From Actinomyces johnsonii (GTDB lineage: Bacteria > Actinomycetota > Actinomycetes > Actinomycetales > Actinomycetaceae): DNA of 54,847 bases. Location of the stretch: the NCBI RefSeq assembly GCF_006546835.1, contig NZ_VICB01000017.1:1-54847 (forward strand). The letters are read 5' to 3'. Of the stretch, positions 8,091 through 17,679 are shown piece after piece. The notes beneath the pieces are model-generated. The model saw only the letters and a list, made by a program, of their open reading frames with translations, did not search any database and was not told the origin of the DNA. A program made the position numbers and the translations under genes. The stretch's first letter is position 1. Each line of letters opens with the position of its first letter.

Positions 8091-8576
8091 CTACCTGCCG
8101 CGGGCGAGGCGGCGCAGCACCCGGACCCGCGGGGACCACGTTGCGGGACGGATAACCGTGCCCGTGGTCTCGCGTTCGGCGTTGTCGAAGAGGTCCTCGA
8201 TGACGGCATCGTGCAAAGGCTCGACCGCAGCCGGGAACATGACCCTCATGGCCCCGCTGGTGCGCCCGATGAGGACGTGCCGAATGCGGGAGCGCTCATC
8301 GTCCAGGGCGTCCAGGCCCAGCTCGTGGGCGCCGATGATCCCCGTGCGCGGGTGGAAGGTGAACCGCACCCGCCGACCAGGCTCGTACTCGCTCACGTAG
8401 TAGTAGATGCCGTCATGCCCTCCATCGGCCCCCAGCGCCAGGGGCCGGTCCAGGACCATCGGCGGCCAGCTCCGCGAGGGCCAGAGGCGATCGCCCTTCT
8501 GCCCAAGCCCGTCGAGCAGGACGCCCAGGGGCTCGAGCGGGGCGTTGATGACGCGTTCGTGAACGTTGCGGATCAT
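8091..8576 (-). CDS. SRPBCC-like protein
   Basis: This 161-residue soluble protein begins MIRNVHERVINAPLE, the typical first strand of START/SRPBCC (Bet v 1-like) ligand-binding proteins. It continues with YVSEYEPGRRVRFTFHP and an RIRHVLIGRTSGAM segment matching the central sheet, then a long C-terminal helix. The start at 8576 is set by GGAGG five bases upstream; an ATG twelve bases earlier overlaps that ribosome-binding site and is less likely. The ligand is unknown. The gene stands alone between the paralogous membrane proteins and the argA-like gene. Confidence 0.75.
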   Translation of the reverse strand: MIRNVHERVINAPLEPLGVLLDGLGQKGDRLWPSRSWPPMVLDRPLALGADGGHDGIYYYVSEYEPGRRVRFTFHPRTGIIGAHELGLDALDDERSRIRHVLIGRTSGAMRVMFPAAVEPLHDAVIEDLFDNAERETTGTVIRPATWSPRVRVLRRLARGR

Positions 8577-8684
8577 GGGTTCCTCCATGGTTGCCGGTTG
8601 CTGTCGGGAAGGATCACACCCGATGCCGTGGAGCGTCGTGGCGCTCCCACCCCAGTCGCACTCGGCCCGCTCGGTCCGGCCGAC

Positions 8685-9317
8685 TCACAACTGCAGGAGC
8701 ATGCGGGCGTTGCCCAGGGTGTTGGGTTTGACCCGGGCCAGGTCGAGGAACGCGGCCAGGCCGTCGTCGTGAGAGCACAGCATCTCGGAGAAGACGTCCG
8801 CGCCCACCGGGGTGCCCTCGATCGGCTCGAAACCGTGGGAGCCGAAGAAGGGCTCCTCGAAGGTCAGGCAGAACACCCGTTTAAGTCCCATCTCCCGGGC
8901 CTGCGCAATGAGCTCGCGCAGAATGGCCGAGCCGAGACCGGTCCCCACGGCGTCGGGGTGGACGGCCAGGGTGCGCACCTCGGCGAGGTCGTCCCACATG
9001 ACGTGCAACGCCCCGCAGCCCACGATCCTGGGCGCGGCCGAGGCCTCCCCGTCTTCTCCTCCGCCATGCCCGACGACGCCGGGGATCTCCTCGGCGACGA
9101 TGAACTCCTGAATGTCCTCGAAGTAGGAGATGAGGTCCTTGGAGACCAGGACACGGCGCTCGGCATAGGGACGCACCAGCTCTGCGATGGCGCGCACATC
9201 CGCCGGGCGCGCCGGCCGCAGGACCCGCCGTGAGCCGTCGACCCCGTAGACCTCGACCCGGCGCGTCGCCCGGCCGGCGGTCAGGTGTTCATCTGTCATG
9301 ACAGCAGTGCTGCTCAT
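8685..9317 (-). CDS. argA: amino-acid N-acetyltransferase, short NAGS type
   Basis: This GNAT-family enzyme should transfer acetyl from acetyl-CoA to the amino group of glutamate, the first step of arginine synthesis. The 210-residue protein has the family hallmarks: RPARPADVRAIAELVRPYAERRVLVSKD at the start (substrate loop), AEVRTLAVHPDAVGTGLGSAI (acetyl-CoA pyrophosphate-binding loop, about 115-135) and a C-terminal FFGSHGFEPI element. It lacks the N-terminal amino-acid kinase-like domain of classical ArgA, like the short mycobacterial enzyme. The gene symbol is by family analogy. No other arg genes are nearby. A second ATG 18 bases in is a possible alternative start. Confidence 0.85.
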   Translation of the reverse strand: MSSTAVMTDEHLTAGRATRRVEVYGVDGSRRVLRPARPADVRAIAELVRPYAERRVLVSKDLISYFEDIQEFIVAEEIPGVVGHGGGEDGEASAAPRIVGCGALHVMWDDLAEVRTLAVHPDAVGTGLGSAILRELIAQAREMGLKRVFCLTFEEPFFGSHGFEPIEGTPVGADVFSEMLCSHDDGLAAFLDLARVKPNTLGNARMLLQL

Positions 9318-9443
9318 CGTCGTCCGTATTCAGTAGGGCTCAGTTCTGGCCTCTCGACCCGCGAGCCGGCGCTCCACCGGCGACGTCGGGGCCGTGAGCA
9401 GACCGCAGCGCGATCCGGGCCAACATCCTGCCACGTTCACGGC

Positions 9444-10577
9444 TCATCGAGAACCGCCTCCCGCCTGGCCTCGGGCCTCGGCGAGCTCCAGGACGGCACG
9501 GGCAGTGGCGTCGTCGACGACGAGATCGGTGGCGGTGCGGGCCCGCAGCGCAGCCAGGAGGGCCCGGGCCTTGCCGGTCCCGGCGGCCACGCACAGGCGA
9601 CGCGGAATACGGGCGAGCTGGGCGGGAGTCGGACCGGTGGCCCGGGCGTTGAGGGCGACATCACGCCAGGAGCCGTCGGCCCTCAGCAGCACGGTGCACA
9701 CGTCCCCCACCACCTCCTGACGGCGCAGAACGGCCTGGTCCCGGGCGGTGAGGTGACCGCCCTCGTAGACCTGCGAGGGCAGGGCCCCATTGAGGGCATC
9801 GAGGGCGCCGACACCGAAGACGGCCATGCTCGCCCGGCGCGTCACCGCCAGGACCCGTTCGACCGAGCGCTCCGACCACATGGCCTCGCGTGTGGCAACG
9901 TGGTCGAAGAAGGCCGGCACCGGGAAGGAGATCGTGCGGGCCCCCAGCGAGGCGCGCAGGTGCGAGAGCACCTCGCCGGCGCTAGGCCCCTCGCGCATCG
10001 GGTCCGAAGCGCCGTTGAGCTGAACGACAGTCAGTCCCGGGATCGGACGCGAGGGCAGGGCCGCGCTGACCTCGGACATGGTGGTGCCCCAGGCGACGCC
10101 GACGACGACGCCTCCACCGCCCCCGCCCTGGACTCTGCTCTCCCGGTCTGTGCCCTCCCCCGGGGCGTCACGACGGCCCGATCCGCCGGGGTCGGCCAGC
10201 GTCTCGATGAGGTCGACCATGTGCGCGGCGGCGACGGAGGCGACCTGCTGAAGGCGATGAATCTCCGTGGTGCCCTCGCGCACCGGGACGATGTGCGTGC
10301 GCACCCCGAACACCCGCGCCATCCGTCCCTCCAGGGAGCCGGCGCCGCCGGGCTGGACGAGGGTGACCCGCACGACGCCCTCCCGACGGGCCCGTGCCAG
10401 GAGCCGGGAGACGGTGGAGCGCGAGACCCGCAGGTGATGGGCGATCACCTCCATGGTTTCGCCCTGGACGTAGTACATGGAGGCCGCCTCGTAGGCGCGC
10501 ACAAGCCCTCCGGGGTCGGCGGCGCTCCCAGAGGCGTCGACGGCGTTCACGGCTCCGGAGGTGCCTTCACCGGTCAC
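9444..10577 (-). CDS. SorC/DeoR-type sugar-binding transcriptional regulator
   Basis: The 377-residue protein has an N-terminal helix-turn-helix (about 25-70, GETMEVIAHHLRVSRSTVSRLL) and a C-terminal SorC/CggR effector domain. That domain carries VVVGVAWGTTMSEV (sugar-phosphate loop), FGVGAL and RRLCVAAGTGKARAL. A Gly-rich insert (about 145-170) sits between the two parts of the effector domain. GTG 10577 has a strong AGGAGG five bases upstream. It is divergent from glpD across a 406-bp gap, so it is the likely local regulator of glycerol 3-phosphate metabolism, responding to a phosphorylated polyol. That role is inferred from position; canonical GlpR is a different (DeoR) family. Confidence 0.88.
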   Translation of the reverse strand: MTGEGTSGAVNAVDASGSAADPGGLVRAYEAASMYYVQGETMEVIAHHLRVSRSTVSRLLARARREGVVRVTLVQPGGAGSLEGRMARVFGVRTHIVPVREGTTEIHRLQQVASVAAAHMVDLIETLADPGGSGRRDAPGEGTDRESRVQGGGGGGVVVGVAWGTTMSEVSAALPSRPIPGLTVVQLNGASDPMREGPSAGEVLSHLRASLGARTISFPVPAFFDHVATREAMWSERSVERVLAVTRRASMAVFGVGALDALNGALPSQVYEGGHLTARDQAVLRRQEVVGDVCTVLLRADGSWRDVALNARATGPTPAQLARIPRRLCVAAGTGKARALLAALRARTATDLVVDDATARAVLELAEARGQAGGGSR

Positions 10578-10983
10578 GTCCGCCTCCTCTCACCATCGCG
10601 GTGCCGTTGCGCACTGCGGCAGGACATGATTTTCGCCCCATACGACATCAGATACCCCCCACAACGAAGGACGTCCATGCAGGTAAACGGACAATCTTGT
10701 GGAAGCCCCCAAACCTGTGTGCACGTTCGTGCATCTACCTTGCGCATTCTCCCACAGATGAGGAGAGTAGTGACAAGCGCCACGACGGGGCGCCGCGAGT
10801 GCGGCAGCGGGACTCAGCAGGCTCCGGCACCGAATCCCGCCATCCGGCACTCGCTCCACCCCGTCGCCCGCCGCCCCGGTCAACGCCGATCGGGGCCCGC
10901 GGGCCGCGCCGACCCTCGTAGACAGCACAGACCCGCACAGACCTCAATCAGCCGATCTCACGACACGTAGGAGCCCAGGAGCC
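10578..10983. other. divergent regulatory region between the SorC regulator and glpD
   Basis: These 406 bases contain no convincing gene. The middle holds a perfect 6-2-6 palindrome (10720-10733) that is a candidate operator, and ACAATCTTGT at 10691-10700 forms a small 4-2-4 dyad. The last 20 bases hold the AGGAG ribosome-binding site of glpD. I could not assign -35/-10 elements with confidence. Confidence 0.5.
10720..10733. promoter_or_regulatory. candidate SorC-type operator palindrome
   Basis: TGCACGTTCGTGCA is a perfect 6-2-6 inverted repeat near the middle of the divergent regulator/glpD gap. Its position suits autoregulation and control of glpD. There is no experimental support. Confidence 0.35.
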
Positions 10984-12804
10984 ATGACCTCCACCCGCAC
11001 CCCCTCCTCGAAGAAGACCTCCGCCCGCAGCTCCGGCTCCTCGGGGCCCACGGGCCCCTCCTACCCCGAGCCCACGCACGACACGGCTCTCAACGCCGCG
11101 CAGCGCAAGCGCGCCCTGGAGGAGATGTCGTCATCCGAGGGCCTGGATCTCCTTGTCGTCGGCGGAGGCGTCACCGGCGCAGGCATCGCCCTGGACGCCG
11201 CGGCCCGCGGTCTGCGCACCGGAATCGTGGAGATGGGCGACTGGGCCTCGGGAACCTCCTCATGGTCCTCCAAACTCGTCCACGGCGGCCTGCGCTACCT
11301 CTACCAGCTCAACTTCGCCCTCGTACACGAGGCTCTCACCGAGCGCGGCCGCCTGCTGAGCACCACCGCGCCGCACCTGGTCAAGGCCCAGCCCTTCCTG
11401 TGGCCGCTCAAGCACCACTACGAGCGCTCCTACTCCGCCGTCGGCGTGGGCATGTACGACGCCCTCGCCCTGGCCGGCGCCCGCGGCCGCAAGACCGTGC
11501 CGATCCAGCGCCACCTGGGCCGTAAAGGCACCTCCGCCCTCGCCCCGTCGCTGGACACCAGCGGCCTGGCCGGCTCCATCCGCTTCTTCGACGCCCGCGT
11601 CGACGACGCCCGCCTGGTCATCGACCTGGTGCGCACCGCCGTCGGCCTGGGGGCGCTGGCCGCCAACCGCACCAAGGTCACCGGCTTCATCACCGACGAG
11701 CGCGGCCACGTCCACGGCGCTCGCGTCACCGATCTGGCCACCGGTACCGCCCACGAGATCCGCGCCAAGCGCACCATCAACGCCGCCGGCGTATGGACCG
11801 AAGAGGTCCAGGACCTGGCCACCGACGCCGGGGGCCTGAAGGTCCTGGCTTCCAAGGGCATTCACATCGTGGTCCCCAAGGAGGCCATCGACGCCGAGAC
11901 CGGGGTCTTCCTGCGCACCGAGAAGTCCGTCCTGTTCATCATCCCCTGGCCCGAGTACTGGGTCATCGGCACCACCGACACCCCCTGGGACCTGGACGTC
12001 TCCAAACCCGTGGCCACCGCCGCCGACGTCGACTACATCCTCGAGCACGCCAACTCCGTCCTGTCCCACCCCATCACGCGCGCGGACATCATCGGCGTCT
12101 ACGCGGGACTGCGTCCCCTGCTCCAGCCCAAGCTCAAACCGGGCGCGGAGGCCGCCTCCACGAAGGTCTCCCGCGAGCACACGGTCACCAGGGTCGCCCC
12201 GGGGCTGACCGCCATCGCCGGCGGAAAGCTGACCACCTACCGGGTCATGGCCTCCGACGCCGTCGACCACGCCCTGGGCGAGGCCCTGTCCCACGCCCAC
12301 CCCTGCGTCACGCAGGAGCTGCCCCTGGTGGGCGCTGCGGGCTACCACGCCCTGGCCAGGCGGGCCGGGCGGATCGCCGGCGAGCGCGGCTGGACGCTGG
12401 AGCGGGTTACCCATCTGCTGGACCGCTACGGCGACGAGACCCCGGCGCTGCTGGCCTCCATCGACGACGCCGACGCAGCCGATCCCGAGAAGCGCCTGGG
12501 CGAGCCCCTGGCGGAGGCCCCCACCTACCTGCGCGCCGAGGTCGCCTGGGCCGTCACCCACGAGGGTGCCGAGAGCCTCGACGACGTCCTGCTGCGCCGG
12601 GTGCGCCTGGACATGTCACGCAGAGACCGGGGCCTGGCGGCCGCCGACGAGATCCTGGGGATCATGGCGCCGCTGCTGGGCTGGTCGAAGAAGGACGTCG
12701 CCGCCCAGAAGGAGGCCTACGCCCAGCGCGTGGCCCAGATCGCCGCGGCCGAGTCCGAGCTGACCGATGCCGCCGCGGTGGCGCACATCGCCGAGCCCAT
12801 CTAG
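10984..12804 (+). CDS. glpD: aerobic glycerol-3-phosphate dehydrogenase
   Basis: GlpD is a flavoprotein that oxidises sn-glycerol 3-phosphate to dihydroxyacetone phosphate and passes electrons to the quinone pool at the membrane. The 606-residue product has a Ser/Thr-rich 45-residue N-terminal extension and then the FAD-binding loop DLLVVGGGVTGAGIALDAAARG (about 54-75). Family motifs ASGTSSWSSKLVHGGLRYL, the FIIPWPEYWVIGTTDTPWD region and GGKLTTYRVMA follow, with a C-terminal helical domain last. AGGAG precedes the ATG. The divergent regulator and downstream glpF and glpK make a complete glycerol utilisation block, although two terminator-like hairpins separate glpD from glpF. Confidence 0.96.
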   Translation: MTSTRTPSSKKTSARSSGSSGPTGPSYPEPTHDTALNAAQRKRALEEMSSSEGLDLLVVGGGVTGAGIALDAAARGLRTGIVEMGDWASGTSSWSSKLVHGGLRYLYQLNFALVHEALTERGRLLSTTAPHLVKAQPFLWPLKHHYERSYSAVGVGMYDALALAGARGRKTVPIQRHLGRKGTSALAPSLDTSGLAGSIRFFDARVDDARLVIDLVRTAVGLGALAANRTKVTGFITDERGHVHGARVTDLATGTAHEIRAKRTINAAGVWTEEVQDLATDAGGLKVLASKGIHIVVPKEAIDAETGVFLRTEKSVLFIIPWPEYWVIGTTDTPWDLDVSKPVATAADVDYILEHANSVLSHPITRADIIGVYAGLRPLLQPKLKPGAEAASTKVSREHTVTRVAPGLTAIAGGKLTTYRVMASDAVDHALGEALSHAHPCVTQELPLVGAAGYHALARRAGRIAGERGWTLERVTHLLDRYGDETPALLASIDDADAADPEKRLGEPLAEAPTYLRAEVAWAVTHEGAESLDDVLLRRVRLDMSRRDRGLAAADEILGIMAPLLGWSKKDVAAQKEAYAQRVAQIAAAESELTDAAAVAHIAEPI

Positions 12805-12814
12805 GCTCCTGCCG

Positions 12815-12846
12815 GCCGAGCGGCACCGGGTGCCGGTCCGCTCGGC
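12815..12846 (+). terminator. hairpin after glpD (first)
   Basis: A 9-bp perfect stem (GCCGAGCGG/CCGCTCGGC) encloses an inner ACCGG/CCGGT stem. It begins eleven bases after the glpD stop. It lacks a T-tract, as is common at high GC. Confidence 0.6.
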
Positions 12847-12859
12847 TAGACGACTTTCC

Positions 12860-12895
12860 GTGCTGCCCGCCGTTCCCGGCGGCGGCGGGCAGCAC
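12860..12895 (+). terminator. hairpin after glpD (second)
   Basis: A 13-bp perfect stem (GTGCTGCCCGCCG and its complement) with a 10-nt loop is followed by GTTAATT. With the preceding hairpin it should reduce read-through from glpD to glpF. Confidence 0.65.
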
Positions 12896-12977
12896 GTTAA
12901 TTCCATTACCCATCGAGAATCCGGACCATGCCGGTGACGTCCGAACCCGCACAACGTCGTGCAGAAAGAGAGCCGCA

Positions 12978-13718
12978 ATGTCTGCGAGCCTGACCCAGAT
13001 CTTCGCCTCGGAGGTCTTCGGGACCTTCCTTCTCATCCTTCTGGGCTGCGGCGTCGTCGCAGGTGTCGCCCTGCCCACCTCCAAGGCCAAGGACGGAGGC
13101 TGGATCGTCATCACTATGGCCTGGGGCCTGGCGGTCTTCGTGGGCGTCTACGCCGCCTACAAGACCGGCGCTCACCTCAATCCGGCCGTCACCATCGGCC
13201 TGGCGGTGGCAGGACGGGACCTGGCCGAGGGGATCCCCGCCTCGGCAACCAATATCATCGTCTACTTCGCCGCCCAGATGGTGGGCGCCATCCTGGGCGC
13301 CACCGCCGTGTGGCTGACCTACAAGAAGCAGTTCGACCAGAAGGCCGACGCCGCCGCCAAGCTCGGCGTCTTCGCCACCGGCCCGGCGGTGCGCTCCTAC
13401 GGTTGGAACGTCGTGACCGAGGCCGTGGGCACTTTCGTCCTGCTGGCCTGGATCATCGCCTCGGGCAAGACGCCCTCCGGGCTTGGCCCGCTGGCCGTGG
13501 CCCTGGTCATCGTCGTCATCGGCCTGAGCCTGGGCGGTCCCACCGGCTACGCCATCAACCCGGCCCGCGACCTGGGGCCGCGCATCGCCCACGCCTTCCT
13601 GCCCATTCCGGGCAAGGGCGGCTCGGACTGGGCCTACTCCTGGGTCCCGGTCGTCGGCCCGATCATCGGCGCCGTCGCCGCAGGGCTCATCGTCCCCCAC
13701 ATCGCTGGCCTGTTCTGA
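12978..13718 (+). CDS. glpF: glycerol uptake facilitator (aquaglyceroporin)
   Basis: GlpF is a six-helix channel that lets glycerol cross the membrane by facilitated diffusion. The 246-residue product carries both half-helix motifs, HLNPAVT (about 68) and INPARDLGPR (about 194). The Asp after the second NPAR is typical of glycerol-conducting aquaglyceroporins rather than water channels. Membrane segments begin at about residue 8. The start at ATG 12978 is downstream of GAAAGAGAG. glpK begins 64 bases after the stop, so uptake is paired with trapping by phosphorylation. Confidence 0.95.
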   Translation: MSASLTQIFASEVFGTFLLILLGCGVVAGVALPTSKAKDGGWIVITMAWGLAVFVGVYAAYKTGAHLNPAVTIGLAVAGRDLAEGIPASATNIIVYFAAQMVGAILGATAVWLTYKKQFDQKADAAAKLGVFATGPAVRSYGWNVVTEAVGTFVLLAWIIASGKTPSGLGPLAVALVIVVIGLSLGGPTGYAINPARDLGPRIAHAFLPIPGKGGSDWAYSWVPVVGPIIGAVAAGLIVPHIAGLF

Positions 13719-13782
13719 ACCCGGGCCCCTCTATACACCACCGACCACCACGCCCCTCACAACGCAGTGAAAGGACAATTCC

Positions 13783-15348
13783 TTGAGCCCCAACAGCACA
13801 GCAGACAGCGCTGAGAAGAAGTACGTCCTGGCCATCGACCAGGGGACGACCTCCTCACGCGCCATCCTGTTCAACCACGACGGGGAGATCGTCGCCGTCG
13901 ATCAGAAGGAGCACGAGCAGATCTTCCCGCGCGCCGGCTGGGTCGAGCACAACGCAGTCGAGATCTGGGACAACATCCGCGCCGTCGTCGGCGGGGTACT
14001 CGCCAAGGCGCAGATCAACCGCCACGAGATCGCCTCGGTGGGCATCACCAACCAGCGCGAGAGCGCCGTCGTGTGGGACAAGAACACCGGCGAGCCCGTC
14101 TACAACGTCATCGTCTGGCAGGACACCCGCACCCAGAAGATCTGCGACCGTCTGGCCGGGGACGCCGGCCCGGACAAGTACAAGGACCGCGTGGGCCTGG
14201 GGCTGGCCACCTACTTCGCCGGCCCCAAGGTCGCCTGGGTTTTGGAGAACGTCGAGGGAGCCCGCGAGCGCGCAGAGGCCGGCGACCTCCTCATGGGCAC
14301 CATGGACACCTGGACGCTGTGGAACCTCACCGGCGGGATCAACGGCGGCGTGCACGCCACCGACGTCACCAACGCCTCGCGCACGATGCTCATGAACATC
14401 GACACCCTGGACTGGAACCCGGAGATCTGCGCGGACATGGGCATCCCCATGTCCATGCTCCCCGAGATCCGTCCCTCCTCGGGGATGTTCGGCTACGGCC
14501 GCAAGAACGGCCTGCTGGTGGACACCCCCATCACCGGCATCCTCGGTGACCAGCAGGCGGCCACCTTCGGCCAGGCCTGCTTCGAGAAGGGTCAGGCCAA
14601 GAACACCTACGGCACGGGCTGCTTCATGCTCATGAACACCGGCACCACCCCGGTGCGCAGCGAGAACGGGCTGCTGACCACCGTGTGCTACCAGATCGGG
14701 GAGGAGCCGGCCGTCTACGCCCTGGAGGGCTCGATCGCCGTGGCGGGCTCCCTGGTGCAGTGGCTGCGCGACAACCTGGGGATCATCACCGACTCCAAGG
14801 AGATCGAGGCACTGGCCGCCAGTGTCGAGGACAACGGCGGGGCCTATTTCGTGCCGGCCTTCTCCGGCCTGTTCGCCCCGCACTGGCGTCCCGACGCCCG
14901 TGGCGCCCTGGTGGGCCTGACCCGCTACGTCAACAAGGCCCACATCGCCCGGGCCGTGGAGGAGTCGACCGCCTACCAGACCCGCGAGGTCCTCGAGGCC
15001 ATGAACCGGGATGCCGCAGCCTCGGGTTCCACGGCCGCGGCCCTGACCGAGCTCAAGGTCGACGGCGGCATGACCCGCGACGAACTGCTCATGCAGTTCC
15101 AGGCCGATCAGGTGGGAGTGCCGGTCGTGCGCCCGAAGGTTGCCGAGACCACGGCGCTGGGGGCCGCCTACGCCTCCGGCATCGCGGTGGGCTTCTGGTC
15201 GGGCACCCAGGACGTCATCGACAACTGGGCAGAGGACAAGCACTGGGAGCCCGCCATGGAGGAGGCCGAGCGCGAGCGGCTCTTCCGCAACTGGAACAAG
15301 GCCGTCCAGCGCACCCTGGACTGGGTCGACGACGACGTCATCGAGTAG
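13783..15348 (+). CDS. glpK: glycerol kinase
   Basis: GlpK phosphorylates glycerol to sn-glycerol 3-phosphate with ATP, committing it to GlpD. The 521-residue protein is a standard FGGY kinase. [14 protein letters not shown] is the N-terminal phosphate-binding loop (about 17-30). [19 protein letters not shown] and WQDTRT contact glycerol, and [13 protein letters not shown] and [18 protein letters not shown] form the second nucleotide-binding half. The start is TTG 13783, preceded by GAAAGGA. The gene closes the glycerol block and is followed by a 32-nt perfect palindrome that should terminate transcription. Confidence 0.97.
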   Translation: MSPNSTADSAEKKYVLAIDQGTTSSRAILFNHDGEIVAVDQKEHEQIFPRAGWVEHNAVEIWDNIRAVVGGVLAKAQINRHEIASVGITNQRESAVVWDKNTGEPVYNVIVWQDTRTQKICDRLAGDAGPDKYKDRVGLGLATYFAGPKVAWVLENVEGARERAEAGDLLMGTMDTWTLWNLTGGINGGVHATDVTNASRTMLMNIDTLDWNPEICADMGIPMSMLPEIRPSSGMFGYGRKNGLLVDTPITGILGDQQAATFGQACFEKGQAKNTYGTGCFMLMNTGTTPVRSENGLLTTVCYQIGEEPAVYALEGSIAVAGSLVQWLRDNLGIITDSKEIEALAASVEDNGGAYFVPAFSGLFAPHWRPDARGALVGLTRYVNKAHIARAVEESTAYQTREVLEAMNRDAAASGSTAAALTELKVDGGMTRDELLMQFQADQVGVPVVRPKVAETTALGAAYASGIAVGFWSGTQDVIDNWAEDKHWEPAMEEAERERLFRNWNKAVQRTLDWVDDDVIE

Positions 15349-15421
15349 CCGGCGCGGGTCGGGCGGTAGTCGCCCGGCTCCGTCTCGGCAGGCGCTAAGA
15401 CGCGTCCTCCTCCCACATGCA

Positions 15422-15453
15422 GCGCCCCGGCGCCGCCGGCGGCGCCGGGGCGC
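15422..15453. terminator. terminator-like perfect palindrome after glpK
   Basis: The 32 nt are a perfect palindrome made only of G and C, centred on GCCGGC, about 70 bases after the glpK stop. It can fold into a very stable hairpin on either strand. No T-tract follows. Confidence 0.7.
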
Positions 15454-15570
15454 GTCACTAGTACTGACATACACTGTCGCACCCCGTGACTGGCCGGTAG
15501 ATTCTTGGGTGGTGATCCCCGCCCTGACCTGCGGGGACCCTTCCCGTTCCCCCTCGCGAGGAGTCACCCT

Positions 15571-17679
15571 ATGACGGCTCATCCCCCCGCCGCCCATTCT
15601 CATCCGCCCGCGCAGCGCCCGTCCGCATCCACACCGGCGCTTCCCGTTGATGAGTCCGATGACCTCACAGGCCCCGGCGGCGACAGGGCGACCACCGGCG
15701 AACGGATCATCGACCGGATCGAGTGGGCCGACATCGCGCGTATCGCGGTAGTGGGGCTGGCGTCCCTGGGCGTGTGGGCCGCGAGCGCTGCCGGAGCTCC
15801 CAGCCGGCTGGTGGCCGTCGCCGGGACGGCGGCCCTGGCGGTGGGGTGCTGGCCACTCGTCGTCGAAGCGGCCGGCGAGCTGCGCGAGCGGCGCATGAGC
15901 ATGGAATTGTCGATGCTGCTGGCCATCGTGGCCGCCGCCGTGATCGGCGAGTGGGTGACGGCCCTGGCCGTGACCGTTTTCGCCCTGTGCGCCGAGGTCC
16001 TCGAGGATCTGTCGATGGACCGGGGCCGTGACGCCCTGACCGACCTCATGTCCTTCCTGCCGCAGACCGCTCGGGTGATGACCGGCCCGCAGGGCACCGA
16101 GACCTCGGAGGTGCCCCTGGACGAGGTACGCCCGGGACAGGTCATCGCCCTGAGCCCCGGAGGCCGGGTGCCGGTCGACGGCGTCGTACGCACCGGCCGG
16201 GCCGACGTCGACCAGTCCCGGATCACCGGGGAGTCGCTGCCCGTACAGGTCGGGCCGGGAGACCGGGTCCCGGCCGGGTCGATCACGCGCGGAGCCCTGG
16301 AACTTCAGGTCGAACGGGTCGGCGAGGACTCCTCCTACGGGCGGATCGTGGCGGCGGTGCGCCGCGCCCAGTCCTCGCGAGCGCCGGTCCAGCGCCTGGC
16401 CGACCGCCTGGCGGCCCGCATCGTCTACCTGGCGCTGGCGGCGGCCCTCGTCACCTTCCTGGCGACCCGGGACGCGCGCGCCACGATCTCGGTGATCATC
16501 GTGGCCGGGGCCTGCGGGGTGGCCGCGGGCACACCCCTGGCGGTTCTGGCCGCGATCGCCCGGGCTGCCCGCTGCGGGGCTTTTGTCAAGGACGGCACCC
16601 ACCTGGAGAGGCTCTCCGCGGTGGACACGGTGGTGCTGGACAAGACCGGGACCCTCACCGCGGGCGCGCCCCGCGTCGTCGCCGTCAATCTCGCGCAACC
16701 CGCTGGGGAGCCCACCGCCGATCCCATGGCGGAGTCCACTGCGGAGTCCACTGCGGCACCCGCTGCGGGCGAGGACGAGGTCCTGGCCCTGGCGGCCGCG
16801 GCGGAGTGGAACTCCGAGCACCCGATCGGCCGGGCCATCTGCACCGAGGCCGCCGTGCGCGACCTGACGGTGCCGGTGCCCGACGACGTCATCTACTCCC
16901 CCGGCGCCGGGGTGAGCGCCCGCGTCAAGGAGCGCTGGATCACCGTGGGGCGCCGGGAGGGGCGGGAGCACCGAGCGGGTCAGGCGGTCCAGGAGACCGC
17001 CAGCGCCGCCGACACCGCCGACGACGCCGCTATCGTCTCCGATACCGCCTCCGACCCGGAGGCGCCGTCGGCCACCTCGGTGGTGGAGGTCAGGGCAGAT
17101 GGCCGGCTCCTGGGCACCATCGCCCTGGCCGACCGGCTGCGCCAGGGGGCGGCCAGCGCGGTGCGAGACCTGGGCGGCATGGGCCTGGAGGTCCTCATGC
17201 TCACCGGCGACTCGGCCGCCTCCGCTACCCACGTGGCCCACGCGCTCGGCCTGGCGCCCGATCAGGTGCGCGCCGGGCTCCTGCCTGCTGACAAAGAAGA
17301 GGTCATCCGCGCTCGGCGCCGGGAGGGAAGGTGCGTGGCCATGGTGGGCGACGGCGTCAACGACGCCCCGGCGCTGAGCGCCGCCGATGTCGGCATCGCC
17401 ATGGGCACCGGAACGGACGTGGCCCGCGAGGCCGGGGACGTGGTGCTCGTGGGCTCCGACCCGGCCGATCTGGTCGAGACCGTGCGGGTGGCCCGCCGGG
17501 CCCGGAGCATCATCATGGTGAACTTCGCGGGCACGGTCGTGGTCGACGTCGCCGGCATGATCGCCGCCGGGCTCGGACTGCTGGGACCGGTGGCCGCGGC
17601 GCTCGTGCACGTCGTCTCCGAATCCGCCTTCATCCTCAACTCGGCGCGCCTGGTCCCCCGCCCGGCCCGCAGGCGCTGA
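15571..17679 (+). CDS. P1B-like heavy-metal P-type ATPase with atypical metal motif
   Basis: The 702-residue membrane ATPase has the complete catalytic core: actuator motif ITGESLPV, phosphorylation motif DKTGTLT, the P1B-type HP motif SEHPIGRAI, and hinge MVGDGVNDAPAL. The helix that normally carries CPC or SPC reads ACGVAAGTPLA, so it offers only one Cys and no Pro in the expected place. The last membrane helices read HVVSESAFILNSARL in place of the copper-type MxxSS. There is no N-terminal HMA domain, only a His/Pro-rich 20-residue start. Two acidic Ala/Thr/Glu-rich inserts lie in the nucleotide-binding domain, one built of a repeated 15-bp unit near 16730-16760. ATG 15571 follows GAGGAG. 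The transported ion cannot be deduced. Confidence 0.88.
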   Translation: MTAHPPAAHSHPPAQRPSASTPALPVDESDDLTGPGGDRATTGERIIDRIEWADIARIAVVGLASLGVWAASAAGAPSRLVAVAGTAALAVGCWPLVVEAAGELRERRMSMELSMLLAIVAAAVIGEWVTALAVTVFALCAEVLEDLSMDRGRDALTDLMSFLPQTARVMTGPQGTETSEVPLDEVRPGQVIALSPGGRVPVDGVVRTGRADVDQSRITGESLPVQVGPGDRVPAGSITRGALELQVERVGEDSSYGRIVAAVRRAQSSRAPVQRLADRLAARIVYLALAAALVTFLATRDARATISVIIVAGACGVAAGTPLAVLAAIARAARCGAFVKDGTHLERLSAVDTVVLDKTGTLTAGAPRVVAVNLAQPAGEPTADPMAESTAESTAAPAAGEDEVLALAAAAEWNSEHPIGRAICTEAAVRDLTVPVPDDVIYSPGAGVSARVKERWITVGRREGREHRAGQAVQETASAADTADDAAIVSDTASDPEAPSATSVVEVRADGRLLGTIALADRLRQGAASAVRDLGGMGLEVLMLTGDSAASATHVAHALGLAPDQVRAGLLPADKEEVIRARRREGRCVAMVGDGVNDAPALSAADVGIAMGTGTDVAREAGDVVLVGSDPADLVETVRVARRARSIIMVNFAGTVVVDVAGMIAAGLGLLGPVAAALVHVVSESAFILNSARLVPRPARRR

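Noticed and set aside
11793..12977. In-frame upstream extension of glpF through the glpD coding region
   Set aside because: It runs out of frame through glpD and two terminator hairpins; the conserved GlpF N-terminus starts at 12978 beside a ribosome-binding site.
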